64,000 nt of DNA from assembly GCA_947492185.1 (NCBI GenBank), contig CANLMR010000001.1, positions 868,001-932,000 of the forward strand. The letters are read 5' to 3'. The notes beneath the pieces were generated by a model. The model was not told where the DNA came from. It did no database searches and worked only from the letters and a program-made list of their open reading frames with translations. The position numbers and the translations under genes are program-made. Each line of letters begins with the position of its first letter. The first letter of the stretch is position 1. This stretch comes from an uncultured Tenacibaculum sp. (GTDB lineage: Bacteria; Bacteroidota; Bacteroidia; Flavobacteriales; Flavobacteriaceae). Below, piece by piece: positions 51,868 through 61,931 of this stretch.

Positions 51868-52578
51868 TTATTTTGAAGCTAAAATGTCTATTTTTTGAAT
51901 ATCAGAAGTTTCGAAGTTGTTTAAAATTACCGGTGCATTTTCTAATAAAGCGTCAGCAACTTTTCCTGTTAAATGAGCATCTCTTCCAGAATCATCTTGA
52001 AATGTGTCAAATATTGCATATCTATTATTGTCTAATTTGAATGCATACCATGAAAGAGTTTCTGGCTCATCACTTACCAGTTGTTTTCCTATTTGAAGAA
52101 ACTCTTCTACTTTTTGATTAGATTCATCTTTAGCTTCCATGATTACTAAAAGGCCTTTATTTTGAGTTCCTTTTTTATGATTTGTTGCTATTATATCTGC
52201 AGGTAAAATTGCTGAGCTAACCTCGAAACTTTCTAATAAATCATCTGCGTTTTCCAAAAGTGCTTTGGCTACTTTTCCATTTAAATGTGCTTGCCTTCCA
52301 GATTCGTTATCAAAAGTATCATAGATTCCAAAAGTGTTTTCATTAATTTGAAAAGCAAACCAAGCTATAGTTTCAGGCTCTTCATTTACTAATGCTAATC
52401 CGTTTTTTAAGAATTCTTTTACATTCTCTTCTTTTCCTAGTTTAGCTTTCATTGTAACTAATAAAGCAATGTTTTCTTTTTTGCTTTCTATTATATCATT
52501 TTCTTTAGAGCAAGATTGAGTACTAATGATTAATAAAGTTGTTAGAACTATTAGTTTTAATGTGTTTAAAATTTTCAT
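51868..52578 (-). CDS. Lipoprotein with double ABM domain (paralogue 2)
   Basis: A 236-residue lipoprotein (lipobox TQSC, lipidated C23) with two ABM domains (about residues 36-133 and 140-235), each ending in a TFxxxSGRxAHLxGKVAxALLENA block. It is a tandem paralogue of the gene at 51043 but with a lipid anchor instead of a cleaved signal, so the two copies probably differ in location. ABM enzymes act on quinols or polyketides; an extracytoplasmic role against reactive small molecules is inference. Confidence 0.88.
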   Translation of the reverse strand: MKILNTLKLIVLTTLLIISTQSCSKENDIIESKKENIALLVTMKAKLGKEENVKEFLKNGLALVNEEPETIAWFAFQINENTFGIYDTFDNESGRQAHLNGKVAKALLENADDLLESFEVSSAILPADIIATNHKKGTQNKGLLVIMEAKDESNQKVEEFLQIGKQLVSDEPETLSWYAFKLDNNRYAIFDTFQDDSGRDAHLTGKVADALLENAPVILNNFETSDIQKIDILASK

Positions 52579-52596
52579 GTTTTTTTATTTTTAAAA

Positions 52597-52668
52597 TTAC
52601 ACTGCAAATTTGAGGTGAAACAAGAGTTCTTGGAATGGACATCCAGAACTAATGCATGGACAATTTTC
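52597..52668 (-). promoter_or_regulatory. Promoter segment of ABM gene 2, near-identical to that of gene 1
   Basis: Same 72-bp sequence as 51781-51852 with one substitution, including both TGTCCAT repeats 21 bp apart. The coding regions have diverged more, so the promoter is either under strong selection or was copied by gene conversion. Confidence 0.65.
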
Positions 52669-52793
52669 CTGTATTTAATGTTTGTAAAGGGAAAAATGAA
52701 GAAATGAAGCTTTTCTGAGATTAAAAGAAAGATTAAAATCCTTACTTTTTATAATAAGTATGCTATTTTTGAATTCGAATTTTATAGAACGAT

Positions 52794-53120
52794 ATGAACA
52801 TACAAGACGCTCAAAAACAAGTAGACGATTGGATTAAAAACCATGGTGTTCGTTATTTTAATGAATTAACGAATATGGCTCAGCTAACAGAAGAAGTTGG
52901 TGAAGTAGCAAGAATTATTGCGAGAAGATATGGTGAGCAAAGTGAAAAAGAGAGTGATAAGCAAAAAGATTTAGGTGAAGAACTAGCAGATGTTGTATTT
53001 GTAGTTTTATGTTTAGCTAATCAAACAGGTGTGAACTTGCAAGAAGCTTTTGATAAAAAACTAGATATTAAAACGAAAAGAGATCACGACCGTCATCATA
53101 ACAATGAAAAACTTAAATAA
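52794..53120 (+). CDS. MazG-like nucleotide pyrophosphohydrolase
   Basis: A 108-residue all-alpha NTP-PPase. Metal-binding motif EEVGE (about residues 32-36) and E-x2-D in LGEELADVVF (about 62-71) match the MazG catalytic pattern. Likely hydrolyses non-canonical nucleotides. TATTTTTG at 52764-52771 may be its -7 box. Its stop overlaps the next ATG (TAATG). Confidence 0.9.
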   Translation: MNIQDAQKQVDDWIKNHGVRYFNELTNMAQLTEEVGEVARIIARRYGEQSEKESDKQKDLGEELADVVFVVLCLANQTGVNLQEAFDKKLDIKTKRDHDRHHNNEKLK

Positions 53121-53368
53121 TGGGATTACATAATAATATTGGCAAAAAGTTATTTTGGATAAATACTTTTAAAGTGGGAATTCCATTTTTCATTATAGTC
53201 GTAATTTTCTCACTATTGTTTAATAGTTCGAGTGATATTTTTTCTGGAAATTTTGATGTAGTAGCAGAAACACATTTTACAAACAAGAAATGGGTACGAT
53301 TCTTTTTGGGTAAAATTGTAATAAGTATTATGTACGGAATGTATATTACCAATAAAAAAATGAAATAA
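53120..53368 (+). CDS. Small membrane protein of unknown function
   Basis: An 82-residue protein with one clear membrane helix (about residues 19-35, VGIPFFIIVVIFSLLF) and a weaker one at the C-terminus. It is translationally coupled to the MazG-like gene (1-bp overlap) and directly followed by a terminator. The coupling supports it being real. No family is recognised. Confidence 0.75.
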   Translation: MGLHNNIGKKLFWINTFKVGIPFFIIVVIFSLLFNSSSDIFSGNFDVVAETHFTNKKWVRFFLGKIVISIMYGMYITNKKMK

Positions 53369-53398
53369 AAAAGCGAGTTGAAAAACTCGCTTTTTTTT
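53367..53398. terminator. Bidirectional terminator
   Basis: AAAAAAGCGAGTT-GAAA-AACTCGCTTTTTT, 13-bp perfect stem with T runs on both strands, serving the small membrane protein gene and the convergent BNR gene. Confidence 0.92.
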
Positions 53399-53405
53399 AT
53401 GGATG

Positions 53406-56400
53406 TTAATCCAATTGAATAAAGTCAATTTGACTATCTTTTACTTTTTGATTTAATTGTTTTACTTCTGAATTAAATATTTGGTATAGTTTATTCAGTT
53501 CAATATCTATATCTTTTGTGATTTCATTTTTAAACGCAATAGCTTGATCTGTTGGTTTGAAATCGCCAATTCTGGTTAATGAATTTAAGTGTCCTAACTT
53601 ATTATTTAATTTGATAGGGAAGTTTAACGGATCCTGATTACTCTTACTTTTGGTTTGATATAAGTTGTTTTCAACAACAGTCATATCTTTAAGTAATTTA
53701 TCAGCAAAATCTATTAACTCTTTATGCTTCTTCTTGCCCTGGATAGACTTCTTTAAGGTTTTGATCTGACCTCTAACTTTCTTCACATTTTTCAATGCTT
53801 TATGAATTTCAGTCATCTTTGTATTGATACTATTTATAAAATCAAACTGAGCTTTTAAATCTGCTTCTGAAGATTCTGAATTCGGTTTGTTTTTAATATT
53901 GAAATTTTGAGATGTAGATTTTCCATTTACTGAAAGAGCAACACTATAGTTTCCTGGTAAAGCCATTGGTCCGTTTAATGAAGCCCACCATAAAATCATT
54001 CCTTTTACACGTTCAGCTCCAGAGTACATCATGTTCCAGTGGAAAACATTATTTCCTTGTTTAACTTTAAGTTTTTTCTCTTTATCCTTTTTGTTTGGAT
54101 GTGTACTGAAAACTTGGATTTTGTTTTTAGCACTATCAAAGAATGAAAGTGAAATAGTGTCTTTTTCTGAATAACTTTTTACAAAGTAATTGATTGGAAC
54201 TCCACCATAATAATTAGTTCCGTTTCTTTTTGATGTTGCTCCATTTCCACCACCCATTCTATAACTTTCTTTTGGTTTATACATAAAGAAGTCTTTATTG
54301 GTGATAGATGTGTTTAATTGATGAAGCGGTGTTAAATCATCAATAATCCATAATGATCTACCTTGAGTAGCCGCAATTAAGTTATCTTCTTTTACTGCTA
54401 AATCCGTAATAGGAACAATAGGTAAATTCAATTGGAATTTTTGCCACTCTTTCCCATCATTAAAAGAAACATACATTCCTCTTTCTGTACCAGCATATAA
54501 TAATCCTTTTCTTTTTGGATCTGCTCTTAAAGCTCTGGTAAAATCTTCATTTCCGATACCATTTGTAATTTTTTTCCAAGAAGCACCATAATCTTCAGTT
54601 TTATAAATGTATGGTTGATAATCTCCAGTTTTATATTTCGTTCCAACAATGTAAGCTCCTCCTTTTATAAACGGATCAATTTCAATGCAATTAATCATCA
54701 TCCATTCAGGCATTTTTTTTGGAGTAATATTTGTCCAGTTTTTACCTCCATCTCTTGTAATATGAACTAAACCATCATCAGAACCAGTATAAATTACACC
54801 ATCTTCATTAGGAACTTCTGCTATTGCGAAGATTGTTCCGTAGTATTCAACCCCAGTATTATCTTTTGTAATTGGTCCACCTGATGGGCCTAATGTTTTT
54901 GGATCGTTCCTAGTTAAATCTGGACTTATAATTTCCCAAGATTGTCCTTCGTTTGTAGTTGCATGAACATGATTAGAAGTTGCATATAATTTCTTTGGAT
55001 TGTTTGGTGAAAATAGTACTGGGAAATTCCATTGGAAACGATATTTAAAATCTTCTGCTCCGTGTCCCATTGGATCATCTGGCCAAACATTGATTGCTCT
55101 TACAGATCCTGTTTTATGATTAACTCGCGTTAACAATCCTCCATAACTTCCTCCGTAGGCAATATCATTATTTAAAGGATCTACTGCAATATGGGCACTT
55201 TCTCCACCTGCAGTACTTTCCCAATCTTGATTAGTAATAAATCTTCCATCTGTTCTATGTGAAATTCTGATGGTAGAATTATCCTGTTGTGCTACATAAA
55301 TTCTGTATGGGAAATGATTATCCGTTGTTACACGATAAAACTGAGATGTCGGCTGGTTTAAATAGGTCGACCAATTTTCTCCAGCATCAAAAGAAATTTG
55401 TCCACCACCATCGTCAGCGATTATCATTCTTTGATTGTCTTCAGGAGCAATCCATAAATCATGATGATCTCCGTGAGGAGCGTTATAGGTTTTATACGTT
55501 TTACCTCCATCTGTAGATTTATGGTAACGAACATTCATTACATAAACAATGTTTTCATCTTGAGTATCTGCGTAAATGCGAGTGTAGTACCAAGCTCTTT
55601 GACGTAATTTACGTTCACTATTAATTAATTTCCATGTTTTTCCTGCATCTGTAGATTTGTAAACTCCACCTTTTTCATTTTCTATTAAAGCATAAACTAT
55701 TTCTGAGTTTACAGGAGAAACAGCTAAACCTGAAATTCCCCAAGTTCCTTTTGGTAATCCATCATTTTCAGAAATATTAGTCCAAGTTTCACCTTCATCT
55801 GTACTTTTCCAAATAGCAGAACCTTCTCCACCACTAGATAAACTGTATGGAGTTCTTCTTACATTCCAAGTTGAAGCATATAAAACTCTTGGATTATTTG
55901 GATCTATGATTAAATCAATTGCACCAGCATCTGCATTACTGAATAAAACTCTTTTCCAGTTTTTTCCTCCATCAATTGATTTGTAAACTCCTCTTTCTTG
56001 TGTTGATTTATACAAATCACCCATCACTGCGGCAAAAACAACATCAGGGTTCTTAGGGTGAATTCTTACTCTAGGGATATGTCTTGAATTAGGTAATCCC
56101 ATATGTGTCCATGTTTTACCTGCATTTTCAGATTTCCAAACACCATCACCAGAAGATACGTTTCCACGAACAGTTTTCTCTCCCATACCAACATAAATAA
56201 TGTTGTTATCCCATTCGCTAACGGCAATAGATCCTACAGATCCACCAAAAAATCCATCAGAAATATTTTGCCAAGTATTTCCAGCGTCAATTGTTTTCCA
56301 TATTCCACCTCCAGTGGTCCCCATATAGAATAAATTTGGCTTTTTAGAGACACCAGTTACAGCACAACTTCTTCCGCCTCGGAATGGTCCAATGTTTCTC

Positions 56401-56513
56401 CATTCGATTGCGTTAAAATATTCTTCAGAAAATTTGCTATTGTTTTTTTGTGCGTTAACTTTGAAATTTAAGAATAGGAGGAAACATACTCCTATAAAAA
56501 GTAGTTTTTTCAT
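53406..56513 (-). CDS. Large exported BNR/sortilin-like (VPS10-type) beta-propeller protein
   Basis: A 1035-residue exported protein: signal peptide (residues 1-21, ending VNAQ), then a long propeller region (about 30-720) with many Asp-box repeats of the form S-x-D-x-G-x-T-W (STDEGETWTN, STDAGKTWKL, SIDGGKNWKR), a beta linker, and a C-terminal helical region (about 880-1010) with coiled-coil character. There is no T9SS tail or lipobox, so it is probably periplasmic. This protein group is often annotated as glycosyl hydrolase, but catalytic residues are not evident; peptidase or binding roles are equally possible. Confidence 0.85.
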   Translation of the reverse strand: MKKLLFIGVCFLLFLNFKVNAQKNNSKFSEEYFNAIEWRNIGPFRGGRSCAVTGVSKKPNLFYMGTTGGGIWKTIDAGNTWQNISDGFFGGSVGSIAVSEWDNNIIYVGMGEKTVRGNVSSGDGVWKSENAGKTWTHMGLPNSRHIPRVRIHPKNPDVVFAAVMGDLYKSTQERGVYKSIDGGKNWKRVLFSNADAGAIDLIIDPNNPRVLYASTWNVRRTPYSLSSGGEGSAIWKSTDEGETWTNISENDGLPKGTWGISGLAVSPVNSEIVYALIENEKGGVYKSTDAGKTWKLINSERKLRQRAWYYTRIYADTQDENIVYVMNVRYHKSTDGGKTYKTYNAPHGDHHDLWIAPEDNQRMIIADDGGGQISFDAGENWSTYLNQPTSQFYRVTTDNHFPYRIYVAQQDNSTIRISHRTDGRFITNQDWESTAGGESAHIAVDPLNNDIAYGGSYGGLLTRVNHKTGSVRAINVWPDDPMGHGAEDFKYRFQWNFPVLFSPNNPKKLYATSNHVHATTNEGQSWEIISPDLTRNDPKTLGPSGGPITKDNTGVEYYGTIFAIAEVPNEDGVIYTGSDDGLVHITRDGGKNWTNITPKKMPEWMMINCIEIDPFIKGGAYIVGTKYKTGDYQPYIYKTEDYGASWKKITNGIGNEDFTRALRADPKRKGLLYAGTERGMYVSFNDGKEWQKFQLNLPIVPITDLAVKEDNLIAATQGRSLWIIDDLTPLHQLNTSITNKDFFMYKPKESYRMGGGNGATSKRNGTNYYGGVPINYFVKSYSEKDTISLSFFDSAKNKIQVFSTHPNKKDKEKKLKVKQGNNVFHWNMMYSGAERVKGMILWWASLNGPMALPGNYSVALSVNGKSTSQNFNIKNKPNSESSEADLKAQFDFINSINTKMTEIHKALKNVKKVRGQIKTLKKSIQGKKKHKELIDFADKLLKDMTVVENNLYQTKSKSNQDPLNFPIKLNNKLGHLNSLTRIGDFKPTDQAIAFKNEITKDIDIELNKLYQIFNSEVKQLNQKVKDSQIDFIQLD

Positions 56514-56554
56514 TTGATTTAGTTGATTAAGATGCTAAATATAAAATTTTGTTA

Positions 56555-57787
56555 ATGGACTTATTGTTAAAGATTCCTAAAAATCAATTATTTAAAAAAA
56601 GTATTGTTGTATCAGGTTCAAAAAGTGAATCGAACAGATTATTAATACTGCAACAATTATATCCTCAACTGGTTATTGAGAATTTATCTAATTCAGATGA
56701 TTCTGTGCATATGCAGCATGCATTAAAAGGTGAAGGTGAAGTTGCTGATATCGGTCATGCAGGTACAGCTATGCGATTTTTAACCGCTTTTTTTGCTATT
56801 CAAGAAGGAAAAACTAAAATTTTACAAGGATCGGAAAGAATGCATAATCGTCCGATTAAAATTTTAGTTGATGCATTAATAGATTTAGGTGCAGATATTT
56901 CTTACATCGAAAAGGAAGGGTATCCACCATTAAAGATTAATGGGAAAAAATTAGAAAAGAGTAAAATTTCAATTCAAGGAAATGTAAGTAGCCAATATAT
57001 TTCGGCATTATTATTAATTGCGTCAAGTTTACCAAATGGTTTAGAGGTTGAGTTGTTGGGAGAAATTACCTCAATTCCATATATAAAAATGACCTTAAGT
57101 TTACTAAGTCAATTAGGAATTGAGAGTTCATTTGAAGGAAGTTTTATCAAGGTAAATCCGTTGACTAATATTGAAGGGAAGAAAGTAGTGGTTGAGGCTG
57201 ATTGGAGTTCTGCGTCGTACTTTTATTCTTTAGTTGCATTGAGTGAGACTGGAACAGAAATAGAATTATCTTCTTATAAAAAAGAAAGTTTACAAGGTGA
57301 TAGTTGTTTAGCAGAAATTTACAAACACTTTGGAGTAACTACTGCTTATAAAGATTACACAATCCTACTGAAAAAAGAAAAAGAAACAAGTACATCTATA
57401 TTAAAATTAGACTTAGTAAAATCTCCAGACATAGCGCAAACTATTGCAGTAACTTGTTTTGCGTTAGGTGTTCCTTGTAAATTAGAAGGTTTACATACGT
57501 TAAAAATTAAAGAAACTGATCGATTGGAAGCTTTAAGAGAAGAAATAACTAAGTTAGGAGGAAAGATTACAGTTACTAATGAAGAGTTGACATTAGACTC
57601 TTCATTTGAAATAAATGAAAATATAGCTATTGAAACATATAACGATCATAGAATGGCTATGGCATTTACTCCGTTAGCATTAAAAGTTCCGATTCAAATA
57701 AACGACGCAAAAGTAGTTACGAAGTCTTATCGAAATTTCTGGGCTGACTTTGAAAATATTGGAATTCCACAAGAAGTTCTAAAATAA
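56555..57787 (+). CDS. aroA: 3-phosphoshikimate 1-carboxyvinyltransferase (EPSP synthase)
   Basis: A 410-residue shikimate-pathway enzyme transferring enolpyruvyl from PEP to shikimate 3-phosphate; target of glyphosate. Motifs: SGSKSESNRLL (substrate loop), DIGHAGTAMRFLTAFFA, the conserved KETDRLEALREEI and DHRMAMAF. The ATG at 56555 is preferred to the TTG two codons upstream. Divergent from the BNR gene. Confidence 0.95.
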   Translation: MDLLLKIPKNQLFKKSIVVSGSKSESNRLLILQQLYPQLVIENLSNSDDSVHMQHALKGEGEVADIGHAGTAMRFLTAFFAIQEGKTKILQGSERMHNRPIKILVDALIDLGADISYIEKEGYPPLKINGKKLEKSKISIQGNVSSQYISALLLIASSLPNGLEVELLGEITSIPYIKMTLSLLSQLGIESSFEGSFIKVNPLTNIEGKKVVVEADWSSASYFYSLVALSETGTEIELSSYKKESLQGDSCLAEIYKHFGVTTAYKDYTILLKKEKETSTSILKLDLVKSPDIAQTIAVTCFALGVPCKLEGLHTLKIKETDRLEALREEITKLGGKITVTNEELTLDSSFEINENIAIETYNDHRMAMAFTPLALKVPIQINDAKVVTKSYRNFWADFENIGIPQEVLK

Positions 57788-57799
57788 AACAGGAAACGC

Positions 57800-57831
57800 T
57801 TGACAAGGCCTATCTTGAAATCGTATATTTG
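57800..57831 (+). promoter_or_regulatory. Promoter of queA
   Basis: TTG (57800-57802), a 21-bp spacer and TATATTTG (57824-57831), matching the -33/-7 consensus, 24 bp before the queA ATG. Confidence 0.65.
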
Positions 57832-57854
57832 CCGCCATTAACAAATATCTAATA

Positions 57855-58904
57855 ATGAAATTATCTCAATTTAACTTCGATTTACCGCCAGAGTTATTAG
57901 CAGAATATCCATCAGAGCATAGAGATGAAGCTCGATTAATGGTTTTGAATCGTAAAGAACAAACTATTGAACATAAGTTGTTTAAAGATTTAATCAACTA
58001 TTTTGATGAAGGTGATGTTATGATGTTGAATAACACTAAAGTTTTTCCTGCCAGAATGTTCGGTAATAAGGAGAAAACTGGTGCTAGAATTGAAGTGTTC
58101 TTATTGAGAGAGTTAAATGCAGAACACAGATTATGGGATGTTTTAGTTGATCCAGCTCGTAAAATACGTATCGGGAATAAATTATTTTTCGGAGAAGATG
58201 AGAGTTTAGTAGCAGAGGTTATTGATAACACTACTTCAAGAGGAAGAACATTACGTTTTTTATTTGATGGGCCTTATGATGAGTTTAGAAAAAAACTTAT
58301 TCAATTAGGTCAAACACCATTACCGAAATACATCAAAAGAGATGTTGAACCTGAAGATGAAGAGCGTTACCAAACAATTTATGCAAAACATGAAGGAGCT
58401 GTGGCAGCGCCTACTGCAGGTTTGCACTTTTCAAAACACTTAATGAAGCGTTTAGAAATCAAAGGAGTTGATTTCGCTGAAATGACATTACATGTTGGTT
58501 TAGGTACATTTAATCCAGTAGAAGTGGAAGATTTATCTAAACATAAAATGGATTCTGAAAAAATCATTATTCCAGAAGAAGCCTGCAACATTGTAAACAA
58601 TGCTATTGAAAAAAAGAAAAGAATTTGTGCAGTAGGAACAACAGTAATGAGAACAGTTGAATCATCTGTCTCTGCTAATCAAAGATTAAATGATTTTAGT
58701 GGTTGGACTAATAAGTTTATTTTTCCTCCATATGATTTTAGTATTGCGAATTCTATGGTAACAAATTTCCATACACCTAAATCAACATTATTAATGATGG
58801 TAGCTGCTTTTGCAGGATATGATTTTGTAATGGAAGCTTATCAGGAAGCAGTTAAAGAAAAGTACAAGTTTTACTCGTACGGGGATGCAATGCTTATAAT
58901 TTAA
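57855..58904 (+). CDS. queA: S-adenosylmethionine:tRNA ribosyltransferase-isomerase
   Basis: A 349-residue enzyme transferring the ribosyl part of SAM to 7-aminomethyl-7-deazaguanine in tRNA, making epoxyqueuosine. Family motifs: [21 protein letters not shown] at the start, [30 protein letters not shown] and [17 protein letters not shown]. Normal length. Confidence 0.97.
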   Translation: MKLSQFNFDLPPELLAEYPSEHRDEARLMVLNRKEQTIEHKLFKDLINYFDEGDVMMLNNTKVFPARMFGNKEKTGARIEVFLLRELNAEHRLWDVLVDPARKIRIGNKLFFGEDESLVAEVIDNTTSRGRTLRFLFDGPYDEFRKKLIQLGQTPLPKYIKRDVEPEDEERYQTIYAKHEGAVAAPTAGLHFSKHLMKRLEIKGVDFAEMTLHVGLGTFNPVEVEDLSKHKMDSEKIIIPEEACNIVNNAIEKKKRICAVGTTVMRTVESSVSANQRLNDFSGWTNKFIFPPYDFSIANSMVTNFHTPKSTLLMMVAAFAGYDFVMEAYQEAVKEKYKFYSYGDAMLII

Positions 58905-58926
58905 GATAATTGAAAATATTTATATA

Positions 58927-58957
58927 AAAACCTCATAGTCAGTCTGTGAGGTTTTTC
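58927..58957 (+). terminator. Intrinsic terminator after queA
   Basis: AAAACCTCA / TGAGGTTTTT stem followed by T-rich DNA, 23 bp after the stop and 16 bp before the rlmN start. Confidence 0.75.
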
Positions 58958-58972
58958 CTATTTTTGAACTGA

Positions 58973-60013
58973 ATGAAACCACAAAAGAAAGATATACGCG
59001 CACTTACAAAAAATCAACTTCGAGATTTTTTTGTTGAAAATGGTGATAAAGCATTTCGAGGAAACCAAGTGTATGAGTGGTTATGGAGTAAAGCTGCACA
59101 TTCCTTTGATGATATGACTAATATCTCTATAACTACAAGAGAAATGTTAGATGCTAACTTTGTTATCAATCACATTGAAGTTGATGCTATGCAGCGCAGT
59201 AATGATGGAACAATTAAGAATGCTATAAAGTTACACGATGGTTTAATTGTAGAGTCGGTTTTAATTCCAACAGAAAAAAGAACCACTGCTTGTGTTTCTA
59301 GTCAAGTTGGATGTAGCTTGGATTGTAAATTTTGTGCTACAGCTCGTTTAAAAAGAATGAGAAATTTAAATGCAGATGAGATTTACGATCAAGTCGTAGC
59401 AATTGATAAGCAAAGTCGATTATATCATAACCATAAACTAACAAATATTGTTTTTATGGGTATGGGTGAACCTTTAATGAATTATAACAATGTAATTAAG
59501 GCGATAGACAAAATAACTTCACCAGAAGGTCTAGGGATGTCTGCAAAGAGAATTACATTGTCTACTTCTGGTGTTCCGAAGATGATTAAAAAAATCGCAG
59601 ATGATGAAGTGAAGTTTAATTTAGCTGTTTCTTTACATTCAGCAATTGATGATGTTAGAACATCAATAATGCCATTTAATAAAAACTTCCCTTTAACTGA
59701 TTTAAAAGAAGCATTAGAATATTGGTATGAAAAAACCAATAGAAAAATCACTTATGAATATGTAGTTTGGCAAGGAATTAATGATCGTAAAGAAGATATT
59801 GATGCCTTGGTTAGGTTTTGTAAATATGTGCCAGCAAAGGTCAATTTAATTGAATATAATCCAATTGACGATGGAGAATTTCAGCAAGCTTCAGAAAGAG
59901 CTTTAAATAATTATATTTCTATCTTAGAAATGAATGATATTGTTGTTAATGTTCGTCGTTCAAGAGGAAAAGATATTGATGCTGCTTGTGGTCAGTTAGC
60001 TAATAAGTCTTAA
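58973..60013 (+). CDS. rlmN: Dual-specificity 23S rRNA/tRNA adenine-C2 methyltransferase
   Basis: A 346-residue radical SAM enzyme methylating A2503 of 23S rRNA and A37 of some tRNAs. Cluster Cys C114, C118 and C121 (VGCSLDCKFCATA); the methyl-carrying Cys lies in AACGQL near the C-terminus. VFMGMGEPLMNYNNV is the family's SAM-binding stretch. It is directly followed (no gap) by a membrane-protein gene. Confidence 0.97.
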   Translation: MKPQKKDIRALTKNQLRDFFVENGDKAFRGNQVYEWLWSKAAHSFDDMTNISITTREMLDANFVINHIEVDAMQRSNDGTIKNAIKLHDGLIVESVLIPTEKRTTACVSSQVGCSLDCKFCATARLKRMRNLNADEIYDQVVAIDKQSRLYHNHKLTNIVFMGMGEPLMNYNNVIKAIDKITSPEGLGMSAKRITLSTSGVPKMIKKIADDEVKFNLAVSLHSAIDDVRTSIMPFNKNFPLTDLKEALEYWYEKTNRKITYEYVVWQGINDRKEDIDALVRFCKYVPAKVNLIEYNPIDDGEFQQASERALNNYISILEMNDIVVNVRRSRGKDIDAACGQLANKS

Positions 60014-60769
60014 ATGAATCCTTCAATAACGCTTTTCGGACAAACGATTCAATCTATTGGTTGGTTGATTTTTATTATTTTTCTAGGGCTATTTTTAGAT
60101 AGTAAATTCTTTGCTGAAAACTATTTTGAACATGGTCAATGGCTTAATAATACACTAGTAATATTTGTATACTTTTACTTTTTTATAAAAGGAACTAAGC
60201 GTGTTAAGGAACAACTTGTTTATGCCTTAATTATTGGTGTAGTTGGAGAATATTTATTTTCACTAGTTTTAGGCATGTACACTTATAGATTACATAATAT
60301 TCCACATTATGTTCCTTTTGGTCATGCCGTTATATTTTTAGGTATTTATTTTTTCTCAAGGAAACCAAAAGTTAAATTTTATAGAAAACAAATAGAAATA
60401 TTTATCTCTATTTGTATCGTAATTTACTCGGTCTTATTTTTAATTTTCCGGAATGATATTTTCGGATTTATATTAACTTTATTAGTGTTTTATTCTCTTA
60501 GAAAGTACCCTAAAGAAAGATTGTTTTATTTAAGTATGTATTTTATAGTTGCTGTTGTTGAGATAGTAGGAACTTCTTTAGATTGTTGGTTGTGGCCAAG
60601 TATTGCCTACGGTAAATTTGAATTCTTACCAAGCGCTAATCCACCCTCAGGAATTTGTTTTTTTTATTACGGTTTAGACAGAGGAACGCTATCAATCTAT
60701 AAAAGAAGAAATAAAGCAGTTTGGAGCCGATTTAAAAAAGTAAGAGTAGCTGTTACAAATTCAAACTAG
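60014..60769 (+). CDS. Multi-pass membrane protein of unknown function
   Basis: A 251-residue protein with about seven hydrophobic helices and a conserved-looking HYVPFGHAVIF segment and a late PSANPPSGICFFYYGLD loop. Its ATG immediately follows the rlmN stop, so it is cotranscribed. The family is not recognised; a carotenoid-synthesis-like membrane fold was considered but cannot be supported. Confidence 0.8.
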   Translation: MNPSITLFGQTIQSIGWLIFIIFLGLFLDSKFFAENYFEHGQWLNNTLVIFVYFYFFIKGTKRVKEQLVYALIIGVVGEYLFSLVLGMYTYRLHNIPHYVPFGHAVIFLGIYFFSRKPKVKFYRKQIEIFISICIVIYSVLFLIFRNDIFGFILTLLVFYSLRKYPKERLFYLSMYFIVAVVEIVGTSLDCWLWPSIAYGKFEFLPSANPPSGICFFYYGLDRGTLSIYKRRNKAVWSRFKKVRVAVTNSN

Positions 60770-60843
60770 CTATTTTAAGTATAATTACAAGCATCTTAAT
60801 TAATTTATTTACTTTTGAGGCTGTTTTTAAGGGAACTTAGTTT

Positions 60844-61821
60844 ATGAAACCGGTTGAAGAAATAAAACTTCCTATAGCTAAAGAAATAGAATTATTTGAG
60901 TCTAAATTTAAAGATTCAATGCTTTCTAAAGTTCCATTATTAAATAGAATTACCTATTACATCGTTCGAAGAAAAGGAAAACAAATGAGACCAATGTTTG
61001 TTTTTTTAGTAGCAAAAATGGTTTCTAATGGAGGTTTTGATGAAAGAACATATAGAGGTGCTTCTGTAGTAGAACTTATTCATACAGCTACGTTGGTTCA
61101 CGATGATGTAGTCGATGATAGTAATCGTAGAAGGGGATTTTTTTCTATTAATGCGCTTTGGAAAAATAAGATAGCTGTTTTAGTTGGAGATTTCTTGCTT
61201 TCTAAAGGTTTGTTATTATCTATAGATAATGAGGATTTTGATTTGTTGAAATTGATTTCTATTGCTGTTCGAGAAATGAGTGAAGGAGAGCTCTTGCAAA
61301 TTGAAAAAGCTCGAAAATTAGATATTACTGAGGATGTTTATTTTGAAATTATTCGCCAAAAAACAGCTACTTTAATTGCTGCATGTTGTGGTATTGGAGC
61401 AGCTTCTGTTGGAGCAAATAATGATACAGTTCAACAAATGCGTAAGTTTGGAGAGTATATTGGAATTGCTTTTCAAATTAAAGATGATTTATTTGATTAC
61501 ACAGAGGATAAAATTGGTAAACCTACAGGGATAGACATTAAAGAGCAAAAAATGACCTTGCCTTTAATTTATACATTGAATAATTGCTCACTTGAAAAGA
61601 AAAAATGGCTAATCAACTCGGTTAAAAAACATAATAAAAATAAGAAAAGGGTAAAAGAGGTTATTGCTTTTGTAAAAGAAAATGGTGGTTTGGAGTATAC
61701 AATTCAAAAAATGCATAACTATAAAAATAGAGCTCTTGCTATATTAGAGAATTATCCAGAATCGGAGTATAAAAAATCGTTATTGCAAATGATTGATTAC
61801 GTCGTTGAACGTAAAATTTAA
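60844..61821 (+). CDS. Polyprenyl diphosphate synthase (trans-prenyltransferase)
   Basis: A 325-residue enzyme extending isoprenoid chains for menaquinone side chains. First Asp-rich motif in HDDVVDDS (about residues 87-94) and second in FQIKDDLFDY (about 212-221), with KQMRPMF near the N-terminus. The small residues before the first motif suggest a long-chain product; octaprenyl-type is a common annotation, but the length cannot be fixed by eye. Confidence 0.93.
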   Translation: MKPVEEIKLPIAKEIELFESKFKDSMLSKVPLLNRITYYIVRRKGKQMRPMFVFLVAKMVSNGGFDERTYRGASVVELIHTATLVHDDVVDDSNRRRGFFSINALWKNKIAVLVGDFLLSKGLLLSIDNEDFDLLKLISIAVREMSEGELLQIEKARKLDITEDVYFEIIRQKTATLIAACCGIGAASVGANNDTVQQMRKFGEYIGIAFQIKDDLFDYTEDKIGKPTGIDIKEQKMTLPLIYTLNNCSLEKKKWLINSVKKHNKNKKRVKEVIAFVKENGGLEYTIQKMHNYKNRALAILENYPESEYKKSLLQMIDYVVERKI

Positions 61822-61917
61822 ATCTACAGAAAGTGCGATTTATCGAAGGAATTACACCAGTAATCTTAAATTTGTTACCGAAAAGTTAAAAAAAAGAACA
61901 TTCTAAGACTTCTTTTT

Positions 61918-61925
61918 TATCTTTG
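61918..61925 (+). promoter_or_regulatory. Putative -7 element of the HYC_CC_PP gene
   Basis: TATCTTTG matches TAnnTTTG and ends only 6 bp before the start codon. If real, the transcript would be almost leaderless. No -33 box is clear. Confidence 0.4.
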
Positions 61926-61931
61926 TAAGAT

